The notes: generated by a model not told the origin, from the sequence alone. DNA of 64,000 nucleotides from Natrinema sp. HArc-T2 (GCF_041821085.1 NZ_JBGUAZ010000010.1:1-64000); one strand, 5' to 3'. Numbered from the stretch's first letter, positions 40,206 through 49,222 are shown. Translations and numbers: made by a program.

Positions 40206-41627
40206 TCAGTGATCCCCATCATCGGCTGGCGTGAACTTGACACCGTACCGCGTGACGCCTTCCTGCGTGTAGATCCGCCGAATCGTCGCCGTGACGGTAT
40301 CGCCGACGGCCATCGCCTCAGGATCGACGTCCGTCAACTGTGCGGGCAGCGTGACGGACCCGCCCTCGGTTTCGAGCGCGACGATTGCGGCAGTGTAGGC
40401 ACCGTCCTGTTGCTGGAGTTGTGCGAACTCGGGCGGTGCACCGCCCTGTCCGATAACGGTCATCGCTCGAATCGTTCCGGTTCGAGGCGCTTCGACCGCG
40501 TCGAACTCGACGCGAGCGTGACACTCCTGACAGGCACCCTTGGGCGGGAACGTGACGCCGCCACACTCCGGGCACGACCCGGCAACGAGGCGGTATCGCT
40601 GCTCGAGTGACTGCTGCCAGTTCGGCAGGCTCACGTTCGCACCGCCACCGGAGACGTCACCGTCGACGACGTAGCCACGCTCTCGAAGGTACGCCGAATA
40701 CGAGATCGGCTCCGCGGCGGCGATCCGTTCGATACCGGGGACCGCAAGGCTGCCCTCACAGGCCACTGCGGCTGCACTGCCACCGCCGAAGAAGGCACCG
40801 ACGGTCAGTTCGTCGTCGTCGGCTTCATCGAGCGCCGAAAGCAGCCCGATCGGGACGGTCGCCGCGCCAGCATCGCCGATCTGATCGGCCACCGTCCCCG
40901 CCGACACGGCGTCAGGAGACAGGGGGAGATCGCCCGTGATGCGGTAGGGGAGCGAGGCGTTCGGCTGATGGACTGCCGCAGCGGTCGCCGTCTCGAGGTC
41001 GACGCCGAGTGAGGTGGCTGCACTCGTAACGGCCTCGCGCATGGCATCGCGCTCGTAGGTCGTGATGCCGAGCGAGTCGGTGTCTCGCTGACCGCGTTCA
41101 CGGAAGCGGATGCCGGGCGTCTCGTTACTGTGCCAGGCCACGTTGTCGATCGCCACGGCGGGATCGTCACCGATAATGAGCGCTGCTGCGCCGGCACCGA
41201 AGGGATGATCGCTATCGGCGCGGTCTCCTTCGGGGCAGTCGGCAGCGATCACGAGCGCCGTCCCGTCGGCATCGAGCGCCCGCGAGAGCGCCTCCGCGCC
41301 GGCCGCAGTGTGATGTGTCGTGGTCGTACTCGCGACATCCGCTGGCAGATCGAGCATTCTGACCAGTCGTGACACGAAGTCGCCTTCCTCGAGCGGGGGT
41401 GTCGTCGTCGCAGCCGCGACGACATCGATCGCCGCTCGATCGACGGACGCACCCTCGAGTGCGCGTTCGGTGGCTGCGACGGCCATCGTCAGCGTATCCT
41501 CGTCGGCAGCGGGGACTGCCTTCTGGTCGACCCCCGCAGCGTGGCTCGTTCCCCATGCCGTCTCGAGTTCGTCGCTCGACAGTCGGAACCGAGGGACGTA
41601 GACGCCCCCAGCGACAAGTCCTCTCAT
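40206..41627 (-). CDS. HMG-CoA-synthase-like protein fused to a DUF35 OB-fold, catalytic Cys replaced
   Basis: A 473-residue two-domain protein. Residues 1-330 follow the archaeal HMG-CoA synthase (thiolase superfamily) plan: MRGLVAGGVYVPRFRLSSDE, a Glu region TPPLEEGDFVSRLVRMLDLP, and AVHQPNASLPYRI with the conserved His. At the catalytic Cys position (F-A-C-K-A-G in archaeal enzymes) the sequence is TTTTHHTAAGAEAL, so Cys is missing and His stands there. Residues 340-470 are a DUF35 zinc ribbon (CPECGGVTFPPKGACQECH) plus OB-fold. It overlaps the thiolase gene by ATGA. In archaeal thiolase/HMGCS complexes DUF35 scaffolds the two enzymes, so a scaffold or substrate-channel role is likely. Confidence 0.78.
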   Translation of the reverse strand: MRGLVAGGVYVPRFRLSSDELETAWGTSHAAGVDQKAVPAADEDTLTMAVAATERALEGASVDRAAIDVVAAATTTPPLEEGDFVSRLVRMLDLPADVASTTTTHHTAAGAEALSRALDADGTALVIAADCPEGDRADSDHPFGAGAAALIIGDDPAVAIDNVAWHSNETPGIRFRERGQRDTDSLGITTYERDAMREAVTSAATSLGVDLETATAAAVHQPNASLPYRITGDLPLSPDAVSAGTVADQIGDAGAATVPIGLLSALDEADDDELTVGAFFGGGSAAAVACEGSLAVPGIERIAAAEPISYSAYLRERGYVVDGDVSGGGANVSLPNWQQSLEQRYRLVAGSCPECGGVTFPPKGACQECHARVEFDAVEAPRTGTIRAMTVIGQGGAPPEFAQLQQQDGAYTAAIVALETEGGSVTLPAQLTDVDPEAMAVGDTVTATIRRIYTQEGVTRYGVKFTPADDGDH

Positions 41628-42802
41628 GCTGACCCCTCCATTGGTTCCTTCTCAAAGATATGGACGGTCACACCACCGCCGCTGCCGCCGACGTTGTGTG
41701 TGAGCCCGTATTTCGGATCGTCGACCTGAACGTACGCCTCGCCGCGGAGCTGTTTGAAGGCTTCGACGACCTGACCGGTCCCGGTTGCCCCGATCGGATG
41801 GCCTTTCGATTTCAGCCCGCCGCTGGTGTTGGTCGGCAGTTCGCCGTCAGGGTCGGTAACCCCCTCCCGGAGCAGTCGACCGGCTTCGCCACGCTCACAG
41901 AATCCAAGGTCCTCGTAGGCCAGCAGTTCTGCGATGGCGAAACAGTCGTGGATCTCCGCGAAGTCGAGATCCGATGGTTCGATTCCCGCAGCCTCGTAGG
42001 CGTCTTCTCCCGCACGAACACTCGCTGGAATCGAGGTGAGCGATTCGCGCTGGAACAGTCCGACCCGGCCACTCGAGGCACCAGCACCGGCGACGCGGAC
42101 CAGCGTATCGCTGTGTTCTCTGGCAACGTCTTCGCTCACGACGAGGACGGCGCTCGCGCCGTCGGTCGTCGGACAACAGTGATAGAGATTGAGCGGATCT
42201 GCGACCGACGGGGCAGCGGAGGCATCCTCGAGCGAGCACTCGAAGCCGAGGTGTGCCTTGGGATTCTGTGCGCCGTTCCCATGGTTTTTCACTGCGACGC
42301 GGCTGAGATCATCTATCTCGGCATCGTATTCGTCCATGTAGGCGCTTGCCATCTGGGCGTAGACACCGGCGAACGTCGTCCCGCTCATTCGTTCCCACTC
42401 GGTCTCGCCGCTGACGCCGAGCCACCAGCGCGTGTGGTCGGAACTCGCGTCGGTCATCACCTCGTAGCCACCGGCCAGTGCGACATCGACGAGTCCCGAA
42501 CGGACGGCAGTCACCGCCTGTCGGAACGCGTAGCCGCTGGCAGCACAGGCGTTTTCGACGCGCGTCGTCGGAACGCCGTGAAGTCCGAGGTGTTCAGTTA
42601 CTGCTGGCCCAGACAGACCGATCTGGCGGCCACCGACGCCGAGCGTTCCGAGAAACGCCTCGTCGATCTGTTCTGGGTCGATCGTCGTATCCACGCTGTC
42701 CATCGCCGCGTCGAACGCGTCGTCGAACAGCGAGAGATACGTCTCTTCTGGAAACGAGCCGAACGATGACTGTCCAGCTCCGAGTACGTATGCATCTCGC
42801 AT
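41624..42802 (-). CDS. SCP2-type thiolase / acetyl-CoA acyltransferase
   Basis: A 392-residue thiolase. The nucleophile Cys is in VENACAASGYAFRQ (about residue 85), the second-site His in AEIHDCFAIAELLAYEDLG, and the Gly-rich His-Pro motif is GGLKSKGHPIGATGTGQV. The C-terminus LTHNVGGSGGGVTVHIFEK is typical. The gene is coupled by ATGA to the HMGCS-like/DUF35 gene, the arrangement seen in archaeal thiolase complexes. It would cleave a 3-ketoacyl-CoA (for example 3-oxoadipyl-CoA) at the end of the pathway. A TATA-like CTATAAGG lies 28 bases before the ATG. Confidence 0.88.
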   Translation of the reverse strand: MRDAYVLGAGQSSFGSFPEETYLSLFDDAFDAAMDSVDTTIDPEQIDEAFLGTLGVGGRQIGLSGPAVTEHLGLHGVPTTRVENACAASGYAFRQAVTAVRSGLVDVALAGGYEVMTDASSDHTRWWLGVSGETEWERMSGTTFAGVYAQMASAYMDEYDAEIDDLSRVAVKNHGNGAQNPKAHLGFECSLEDASAAPSVADPLNLYHCCPTTDGASAVLVVSEDVAREHSDTLVRVAGAGASSGRVGLFQRESLTSIPASVRAGEDAYEAAGIEPSDLDFAEIHDCFAIAELLAYEDLGFCERGEAGRLLREGVTDPDGELPTNTSGGLKSKGHPIGATGTGQVVEAFKQLRGEAYVQVDDPKYGLTHNVGGSGGGVTVHIFEKEPMEGSA

Positions 42803-42914
42803 GTCTTTGACTATCTACTCGGGGACCTTATAGATAACTCACGGAGTGAGAGAGTGTCCGCCGGGTGATTGGATACCACATATTTTTATCCGATCAACTG
42901 ATACGCTGATGTGC

Positions 42915-44366
42915 ATGAGTTACACCGGTCCAACAGACCTGTATATCAACGGCGACTGGATTGCCGCCGATGGCAACCAGACGTTTACGACTGAAGACCC
43001 AGCAACGGAGGAGACCTATGCGGAGCTCGCAGAAGCCAGCGAGGAAGACGTCGATCGTGCCGTCGAGGCAGCGTTCGATGCGGTCGACCGAGACAGTGAG
43101 TGGCGCTCGCTCGATCCCCGAGAGCGCGGCTCGTATCTCGACGCCATGGCAGACGCGATCGAAGACCGGAAAGACGAGATCGTCCGCGTCGAGTCTCGAG
43201 ACAACGGCAAGACGCCGTTCGAAGCTACTCTCGACGTCGATATGGTCATCGACACGTTCCGCTACTACGCCGGCTGGACCGACAAGATCGAGGGCGACGA
43301 GGTACCGGTCCCCGGCGACCGACTGAACTACACCGTTCGAGAGCCGGTCGGCGTCACCGGACACGTCATCCCGTGGAATTACCCCTTCCAGCTCGCCGGA
43401 CGGAGTCTCGCACCAGCGCTCGCGTGTGGAAACACGGCCGTTCTCAAGCCCTCGAGCACGACGCCACTGTCAGCACTGTACTACGCGCTCGCTGCAGACG
43501 AGGCAGGCATCCCCGATGGCGTGGTGAACGTCGTTCCCGGTCGCGGGAGCACGGCAGGAAACAGACTCGTCGAACACCCCGATGTCGACCACATCGCGTT
43601 CACCGGAAGTACGGGCGTCGGCAAAGGCGTCATGGAGCGTGCCTCACAGAACGTCACTGGTGTCACCCTCGAGCTTGGCGGCAAAGGGCCAAACATCGTC
43701 TACCCAGATGCTGACCTCGACGCCGCTGCTGCCGGGTGTCACTACGGCATCTTCATGAACGCTGGTCAGATGTGCTGGGCCGGCTCGCGACTGCTCGTCC
43801 ACGAATCGGTCCACGACGAGGTCGTCGACCGGGTCGTCGAACGAGCCGAGGCGATCCCGCTGGGCAGCGGTATCGACGACGACGGCCAGATGGGGCCGAC
43901 CGTTAGCGAGAGCCACCAGCAAGAGGTCCTCGACTACATCGAGACCGGCAAAGCCGAAGGTGCAACCGTCGCGACCGGCGGCGGCGTTCCCGCGAACAAA
44001 GACACTGGCTACTTCGTTGAGCCGACCGTCTTTACCGACGTGACGAACGATATGACGATCGCACAGGAGGAGATTTTCGGCCCTGTGCTCTCGGTCATCG
44101 AGTTCTCTGACCAGGAGGAAGCGATCGAAATCGCCAACGACTCGCCGTACGGACTCATGGCGGGCATCTGGACGAACGACCTGAAAACGGCCCACCAGAC
44201 CGCCGAGTACCTCGACTACGGCATGGTGAGCATCAACGAATATCCCGTGACCCAGCCACAGACGCCGTTCGGCGGCTTCAAACAGAGCGGCTACGGGCGC
44301 GAACAGGGGACCGAGGCACTGCAGGAGTACACCCAGACCAAAAACGTCAACGTCAACCTCGAGTAA
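42915..44366 (+). CDS. Aldehyde dehydrogenase
   Basis: A 483-residue NAD(P)-dependent aldehyde dehydrogenase. It has the Asn region VIPWNYPFQLAGRSLAPALA, the general-base Glu in TLELGGKGPNIVYPD and the nucleophile Cys in MNAGQMCWAGSRLLVH. TATTTTTATC about 29 bases before the ATG at 42915 favours this start; an ATG two codons earlier (42909) is close behind. It is about 1 kb from the thiolase operon and divergent from it. As the window has a free-standing MaoC hydratase, this enzyme could supply the aldehyde dehydrogenase half of a split PaaZ. Substrate unproven. Confidence 0.9.
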   Translation: MSYTGPTDLYINGDWIAADGNQTFTTEDPATEETYAELAEASEEDVDRAVEAAFDAVDRDSEWRSLDPRERGSYLDAMADAIEDRKDEIVRVESRDNGKTPFEATLDVDMVIDTFRYYAGWTDKIEGDEVPVPGDRLNYTVREPVGVTGHVIPWNYPFQLAGRSLAPALACGNTAVLKPSSTTPLSALYYALAADEAGIPDGVVNVVPGRGSTAGNRLVEHPDVDHIAFTGSTGVGKGVMERASQNVTGVTLELGGKGPNIVYPDADLDAAAAGCHYGIFMNAGQMCWAGSRLLVHESVHDEVVDRVVERAEAIPLGSGIDDDGQMGPTVSESHQQEVLDYIETGKAEGATVATGGGVPANKDTGYFVEPTVFTDVTNDMTIAQEEIFGPVLSVIEFSDQEEAIEIANDSPYGLMAGIWTNDLKTAHQTAEYLDYGMVSINEYPVTQPQTPFGGFKQSGYGREQGTEALQEYTQTKNVNVNLE

Positions 44367-44693
44367 CGACGCTCCTCCTCGGGAATTTAGCTCATCGTTT
44401 TTCGCTGCGTCTGCAGTTCCTGCCGGTCTGTAACCAAACACCGTCACCTGTGTCGAAGACGTCGAGACGCGACTATAGTACCAACTGAAACGGTTGATAC
44501 ACCGATCACACAGCTCTCGTGTCGGGTGTGCAGGGGACGTTCAGTGGCTACTATAATGGGACTGACACCCAACAGTCGCAAGTAGCCAGCAGCAGACGGT
44601 TGGGACCCGCCACGGAGAGGCACACGAATGGAGTGGTACTGCCGTAGCCGCTCGAGAACTTTTATAGTGATGTGCCTCGCCTGTAGTACTGTA
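44367..44693. other. Noncoding region before the acyl-CoA dehydrogenase
   Basis: No gene supported. A TATA box CTTTTATAG lies about 31 bases before the ATG at 44694. Reverse-strand frames here look like shadows. Confidence 0.55.
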
Positions 44694-45848
44694 ATGAGCC
44701 TCATCGAGAACGCACTCTCTGACGAGCACCGCGAGTTCCGTGACCGAGCAGCAACGTTTGCCGAGGAGGTCGTCGAACCGGAAGCCGATCGGATCGAACG
44801 GACTGACGAGTTCCCACGCGACGTGATCGAAGCGGCGGGCGAGCGGGGACTGTTAGGGATCATGCTTCCCGAAGCGTACGGCGGTGCGGACTCGGATTTC
44901 GTTTCCTACTGTCTGGCGGTCGAACAGATCGCACAGGCCAGCGGTGCCGTCGCCGAAACGATTCAGGGTCACACGTTCGCAGCGCTCCCGATCGCGAACT
45001 TCGGCACTGAAGCCCAAAAGGAAGAATACCTCGAGCCGATGGCGCAAGGTGAAGCCGTCGGGTCGATGTTGCTGACGGAACCGGACGCCGGTAGCTCGCC
45101 GACCGAGCTGTCGACGGTCGCCGAGGAAACCGAAGACGGGTATGCGCTCAGCGGTGAGAAGGCGTTCGGAACGAACGCCGGCGTCGCGGATATCCATCTT
45201 GTCGTCGCTCGAAAACGGCCCGCGCCCGAGGAGGGCCACGGCGTAAGCGTGTTTCTCGCACCTAGTGCCGACGGACGGGACGGGTTCGACTTCGACCGGA
45301 CGGAGTTCATGGGAATGCGCGGCCACGTGACGGGAGATTCGACGCTCGAAAACGTCGACATCGACGAGTCCGCGGTACTTGGCGAGATCGGACAGGGGTT
45401 CCGAATCGCGATGGGAACGATCGATATGGCCAGAACCGGACTGGGTGCGATCGGGACCGGAATCGCGACCGCTGCCTTCGAGGAAGCCGTCGACTATGCG
45501 GGAGACCGCGAGCAAGGCGGACAGCCCGTTGGCGAGTACCAGGCCGTGCAGGTTCTCGTCGCAGACATGGATGCCAAACTCGACGCGGCGCGGCATCTCG
45601 TCTACGACTCGGCGACGGCTATCGCATCCGGAAACGGCAGTACGCGCCAGTCGAGCAAAGCGAAGTACGTCGCGAGCGACGCCGCCGAGTTCGTCACTCG
45701 AAACGCAATGCAGGTCTACGGCGGGAAGGGATACCGGACGGATCTGCCGCTCGAGCGATACTACCGGGATGCGAAGATCCTGAGTATCATCGGTGGAACA
45801 ACGGAGATTCAGAAGACAACGGTCGCGAGTGAAGCACTCGGGTTATAA
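44694..45848 (+). CDS. Acyl-CoA dehydrogenase without the usual catalytic Glu
   Basis: A 384-residue flavoprotein of the acyl-CoA dehydrogenase family. It has the FAD-binding signatures MLLTEPDAGSSPTELSTVAE and AMQVYGGKGYRTDLPLERYY. In short-chain enzymes the catalytic Glu is in Y-E-G-T-S-E-I-Q; here the region is RDAKILSIIGGTTEIQ, so the residue is Gly. The alternative Glu position in isovaleryl/long-chain enzymes (L-D-L-E-R) is TIDMARTG, with Ala. A different base or a different reaction must be considered. The ATG at 44694 follows a TATA box; an earlier frame opening at 44628 is rejected. It stands alone downstream of the aldehyde dehydrogenase. Confidence 0.85.
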   Translation: MSLIENALSDEHREFRDRAATFAEEVVEPEADRIERTDEFPRDVIEAAGERGLLGIMLPEAYGGADSDFVSYCLAVEQIAQASGAVAETIQGHTFAALPIANFGTEAQKEEYLEPMAQGEAVGSMLLTEPDAGSSPTELSTVAEETEDGYALSGEKAFGTNAGVADIHLVVARKRPAPEEGHGVSVFLAPSADGRDGFDFDRTEFMGMRGHVTGDSTLENVDIDESAVLGEIGQGFRIAMGTIDMARTGLGAIGTGIATAAFEEAVDYAGDREQGGQPVGEYQAVQVLVADMDAKLDAARHLVYDSATAIASGNGSTRQSSKAKYVASDAAEFVTRNAMQVYGGKGYRTDLPLERYYRDAKILSIIGGTTEIQKTTVASEALGL

Positions 45849-46191
45849 CGGTATTGGAGAGCGAACTTGAGTATAGTCTAACTGGCGTGATACGACTTGG
45901 TGGGTCAGGAGCCGCTATACACAGCGGTTGACGACCGATGTTTCCGCTGACCGTATCCCTCGGAACTGAGCGCTGACAGTATTTCATGCGTACCTGTATC
46001 AATGGGCAGGATCTATCGGGTGCGTTTGAGCGGTTGCTGATTTCAAACCTCAGTCATGGAATTAACAGTGGGTGAACGATCGATGAGAGTTTCTCACGCC
46101 GCTTGACCACAATTCACCGAACCCTGTGAGTCACTGGGTGACTGTAGCGGATCAGATATGGCTCCGAGCTAATGATCGCCCCATTCAACAT

Positions 46192-46212
46192 TGTATACGG
46201 GTACCGTATACA
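46192..46212. promoter_or_regulatory. GTATAC-N7-GTATAC inverted site
   Basis: TGTATACGG and CCGTATACA form perfect 9-base arms around GTA, containing GTATAC at 46193 and 46206, 13 bases apart, as at 26166 and near paaA. Confidence 0.55.
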
Positions 46213-46471
46213 GAATAGTATTGGCCCAATTATTCGAATCTGTGTTCTGATAGCCACCTACTTTTCGAACTTTTCTTTTTAGTCGATAGCTGGTCGTAGA
46301 TTGAATGACACTCAGACCACAACTAGTAGTGGCGGGGGACGTATACGAGACTCGAATACGACGTTCCGTGTGTGGTTAAGCCACTCCACTGTGAGAACTC
46401 TCTCATCTTTCAATGACTGGAACAACAGATCACTACCCCGGCCAGACCGGACAAGACTGGACTCGCCGTCT

Positions 46472-46494
46472 ATTACGGTTGTACTGTTGTAAAT
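46472..46494. repeat. TTGTA-type element, copy 3
   Basis: ATTACGGTTGTACTG followed by TTGTAAAT. It matches the reverse complement of 26219-26233 with one mismatch over 15 bases and shares GTACTGTTGTAA with 26293-26314. Confidence 0.4.
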
Positions 46495-46653
46495 AGTGGA
46501 GGCATCGAAAGACCGCTATGGAAACGATACCACTAAGCATACTTACATGTGGTACGAAGACCAGTAGCAAGAGCGTATGGGTTATCCATCTCAGTCCTCG
46601 GACGGTATCCGAGAGGGAAACATATTTTACGCTCGTCACCTTCCAATTATCTA

Positions 46654-47289
46654 ATGACCGATATCGAGGATTCCGAGACCGACGAATCGTCATGTGGCTG
46701 TAAGCTTGGACGGGTCGCCGACAAATACGACCTATCAGGTCTCGATAACGACTTGATCGCATACTGGACCGGCGATGCTGACGAACAGCTCAGCACACGG
46801 CAACTCGCGACATATGTGAACCAGCAGATACTCTCGGCGGCACTTGCTAACGCAGATATTCCGCCGCGAGAGGGGGAAATCGAGAATACATACCGATTGC
46901 TCACGGACGACGATGTCAGCAGCGGCACACGGGTTCAGACACGAAACGAGCTGCAACGCGATGGGGTTCCAGTTGAGCAGGTCGAATCTGATTTCGTCTC
47001 TCATCAAACCGTCTACAATCATCTCACGAAATGCCTCGAGACGGAACTCGAGAAGCCAAGCGACGAGGAACAACTCGAGCGAAGCCGGGAAAAGCTCGCT
47101 GCGCTCCAAAATCGAACCGAAGCAGTGACCTCGGATACGATTGCCCGACTCGATCGAAAGGACCTCATCGATATCGGTGAGTTCAACGTTACCGTCTCCG
47201 TTACCGTGACCTGCGAGGAGTGCCTTCAAGAGTACACTGTCAGGGAGTTACTCGACGAACGATCCTGTAACTGCCAAAGCCAATCGTAA
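46654..47289 (+). CDS. rdfA: Rod-determining factor RdfA
   Basis: A 211-residue protein that matches the haloarchaeal RdfA family along its length: CGCKLGRVADKYDLSGLDND, YWTGDADEQLSTRQLATYVN, ENTYRLLTDDDVSSGTRVQT, ESDFVSHQTVYNHLTKCLET and the zinc-ribbon-like end CEECLQEYTVRELLDERSCN with C-x2-C and C-x-C. RdfA is needed for rod cell shape in Haloferax; its molecular mechanism is not settled, and the family is also common on mobile or accessory regions. The ATG at 46654 gives the family N-terminus; the longer frame from 46549 adds unrelated sequence. It is monocistronic and lies outside the metabolic operons. Confidence 0.9.
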   Translation: MTDIEDSETDESSCGCKLGRVADKYDLSGLDNDLIAYWTGDADEQLSTRQLATYVNQQILSAALANADIPPREGEIENTYRLLTDDDVSSGTRVQTRNELQRDGVPVEQVESDFVSHQTVYNHLTKCLETELEKPSDEEQLERSREKLAALQNRTEAVTSDTIARLDRKDLIDIGEFNVTVSVTVTCEECLQEYTVRELLDERSCNCQSQS

Positions 47290-47598
47290 AAGAAACGTCT
47301 CGACAGTCAAGATACTCTACGATCTGCTCACTTCTCAAACTGCGCTAGCTAGATGGTGCCTCCCCCAGCTTTATTCAGATCCTGGCGAAATACAATGATT
47401 GGAATTCTCTCAGAGTGGCTATTCCGTTCCCAAGTCAGGTACAACTGCAACATTCATCGTGACTCCTCGTACTACGACATTTCGACCATGCTAAAATGGA
47501 ATTCACACTGATGCAGGTTAGAATGTTTTACAGACGTACCAATGTAACTCGTAGAATCGATTTATTTATTCAAGGTGTACATTGACGGCACCCATAAT
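47290..47598. other. Noncoding region between rdfA and the IclR gene
   Basis: No gene seen in 309 bases. It includes copy B of the 25-base repeat also present at 3312-3336. Low GC compared with its neighbours. Confidence 0.5.
47318..47342 (+). repeat. Dispersed 25-base repeat, copy B
   Basis: Begins TACGATCTGCTCACTTCTC; two mismatches to 3312-3336, same orientation. It starts 28 bases after the rdfA stop codon. Confidence 0.5.
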
Positions 47599-48363
47599 TC
47601 ATGAAAGAGATAGCTCGAGTTCGAATTCATTGGCGACACCGGACAAGATGTTCGGAATGTCCTCTTCGAACTGTTCGTTGGTGAGTCGTTGGGCTGGACT
47701 GGCGACGCTGAACGCTCCGATGACGCGACCGTCGGATCCATTTACGGGAATACCGACGGCTTTGATGCCTTCAAGTTGTTCCTCGTAGTTGAACGCGATT
47801 CCCCTCTCGCGAATCGTCTCGAGTTGGTCAAGAAGCGTTTCAGTGTTAGTTATCGTGTTCTCCGTCGCCGAAGGGAGCCCCCATCGGTCAATTATTTCCT
47901 CAACGGGCTTTCGAGAAAGCCTCGATAGAATGGCCTTCCCAGCGGCAGTTTGATGCAGATAGAACCGCTTACCGATGGTCGAATACGTCCAGACTGCGTG
48001 TTTTCCCGAGGATGTGTACATGTAGACACCGCGTCTGTTTTCTTCGATCGCAAACACGACTCTGCAGTCGGTTTCTTTGGCGAGTTTCTCCGTATACGAT
48101 TTCGCATTCCTGTAGGCGTTTTTCCTATTGCGAACGTACTCACCGTGTTCGAGAAATCGAAGGCTGAGATAGTACTCGTCGCCCTCTTTAACGGCGTAAC
48201 CCTTCGCCAGTAGCGTTGTCAGATGAGAATGGACCGTACTTGGAGCCAACTCGAGCGCATCGGCCAGCTCCGTGACTCGCCCGCCGTCACGCTCTTGAAG
48301 CGCCTCTATGACCTCGAGCGAAGTAGCTGTTGTCTGTAGCTTTCGCCCGGTTTTGTCACCCAT
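47599..48363 (-). CDS. IclR-family transcriptional regulator
   Basis: A 254-residue regulator. Residues 10-70 form the N-terminal winged helix (ATSLEVIEALQERDGGRVTE; APSTVHSHLTTLLAKGYAVK). Residues 80-250 form the IclR effector domain, with GKRFYLHQTAAGKAILSRLS and ERGIAFNYEEQLEGIKAVGI. IclR proteins often control aromatic or organic-acid catabolism, binding small carboxylates. A TATA-like ATTTTATATG lies 30 bases before the ATG. It is a natural candidate for a regulator of this island, though no link to the GTATAC sites can be shown. Confidence 0.9.
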   Translation of the reverse strand: MGDKTGRKLQTTATSLEVIEALQERDGGRVTELADALELAPSTVHSHLTTLLAKGYAVKEGDEYYLSLRFLEHGEYVRNRKNAYRNAKSYTEKLAKETDCRVVFAIEENRRGVYMYTSSGKHAVWTYSTIGKRFYLHQTAAGKAILSRLSRKPVEEIIDRWGLPSATENTITNTETLLDQLETIRERGIAFNYEEQLEGIKAVGIPVNGSDGRVIGAFSVASPAQRLTNEQFEEDIPNILSGVANEFELELSLS

Positions 48364-48724
48364 GGCATTACTATACGGACACTACATATAAAATTCTTCG
48401 TTCGAGAATGTCCGAGACTTTTTCATTATCATTTTGGATGATCATGGTTCACACGGTTTCTCCTGACCCTTTTCCTTCGAGATCAGGTTCCAATACTGGA
48501 TATCCCGATTCTGTACCGCCTCGAGTGGCGAACCAGTAGTGGGCAACGTACGATACCATATCTGTAAATATCCGTCTCGGATCGGTATTCGCCTCTCGGG
48601 AATCGGCGGTACCCACTCCGAGGCTACCAGAGAATATCGAGGATTCTCAGTTGAACGGTCGAGCGCTTCGCAGAAGATCTAAACTCCGGTATCACTAAAC
48701 CACGCCCCGGCATACGGGTGTCGC
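48364..48724. other. Divergent control region, IclR gene and gamma-CA-like gene
   Basis: No gene supported in 361 bases. The IclR promoter is at the left. The sequence GAGAATGTCCGAGAC near 48405-48420 overlaps that promoter region. Nothing else distinctive was seen. Confidence 0.5.
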
Positions 48725-49222
48725 ATGGAACGATCAGTACTGGGCTCAACCCCGGAAATCGCGGACTCGGCGTTCGTTTCGGAACTGGCATACGCAGTAG
48801 GAGACGTCACCGTGGGCGAGCAATCGAGCCTTTGGCCATTCGTCTGCCTTCGTGGCGACGGTGGACCGACCGTCGTTGGTAGCGAAACCAACGTTCAGGA
48901 GTTCTCGATGTTGCACGGCGCGACCATTGGCGACAGAGTGACCATCGGGCACAACGTTGTCATCGACTACGCAACCGTCGAAGATGATTCGCTCATTGGG
49001 ATGTCCAGTACCGTCCAGAGAGACGCCGTCATCGAATCAAACTGTCTCGTCGCCGCGGGTAGTCTGGTGACCGAGGGGCAGACGATTCCGGAAGGCCACC
49101 TCGCGTACGGCGCCCCGGCGGAGACGCGGCCGATCAAGGACTCTCATCTCGAGGAACTCGTTCGGGTGCAAGAACTGTACGTAGAGCACACCGAGACCTA
49201 TAAGGAGGCCGGGTTGGAGTAG
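48725..49222 (+). CDS. Gamma-carbonic-anhydrase / PaaY-like hexapeptide protein
   Basis: A 165-residue left-handed beta-helix protein with hexapeptide repeats (AYAVGDVTVGEQSSLWPFVC; VQEFSMLHGATIGDRVTIGH; NVVIDYATVEDDSLIGMSST). The His residues in MLHGATIG and TIGHNVVI occupy the zinc sites of the family. The C-terminal helix is HLEELVRVQELYVEHTETYK. Bacterial PaaY is a thioesterase of this fold that removes a dead-end product of the phenylacetate pathway; other members are carbonic anhydrases. Either role is possible here, and the paa-like neighbours favour the first. Confidence 0.85.
   Translation: MERSVLGSTPEIADSAFVSELAYAVGDVTVGEQSSLWPFVCLRGDGGPTVVGSETNVQEFSMLHGATIGDRVTIGHNVVIDYATVEDDSLIGMSSTVQRDAVIESNCLVAAGSLVTEGQTIPEGHLAYGAPAETRPIKDSHLEELVRVQELYVEHTETYKEAGLE

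Larger units (their letters stand above)
45849..46653. other. Large noncoding region before rdfA with shared operator motifs
   Basis: About 800 bases without a supported gene. It holds a GTATAC-N7-GTATAC pair at 46193-46211, a weaker GTATAC-N7-GAATAC at 46341-46359 and a TTGTA-type element at 46472-46494. All three types recur in the 26.0-26.8 kb noncoding region. Short forward and reverse frames here are not protein-like. Confidence 0.5.

Noticed and set aside
41660-42769. Forward frame of 369 codons opposite the thiolase
   Set aside because: Shadow; thiolase active-site motifs are all on the reverse strand.
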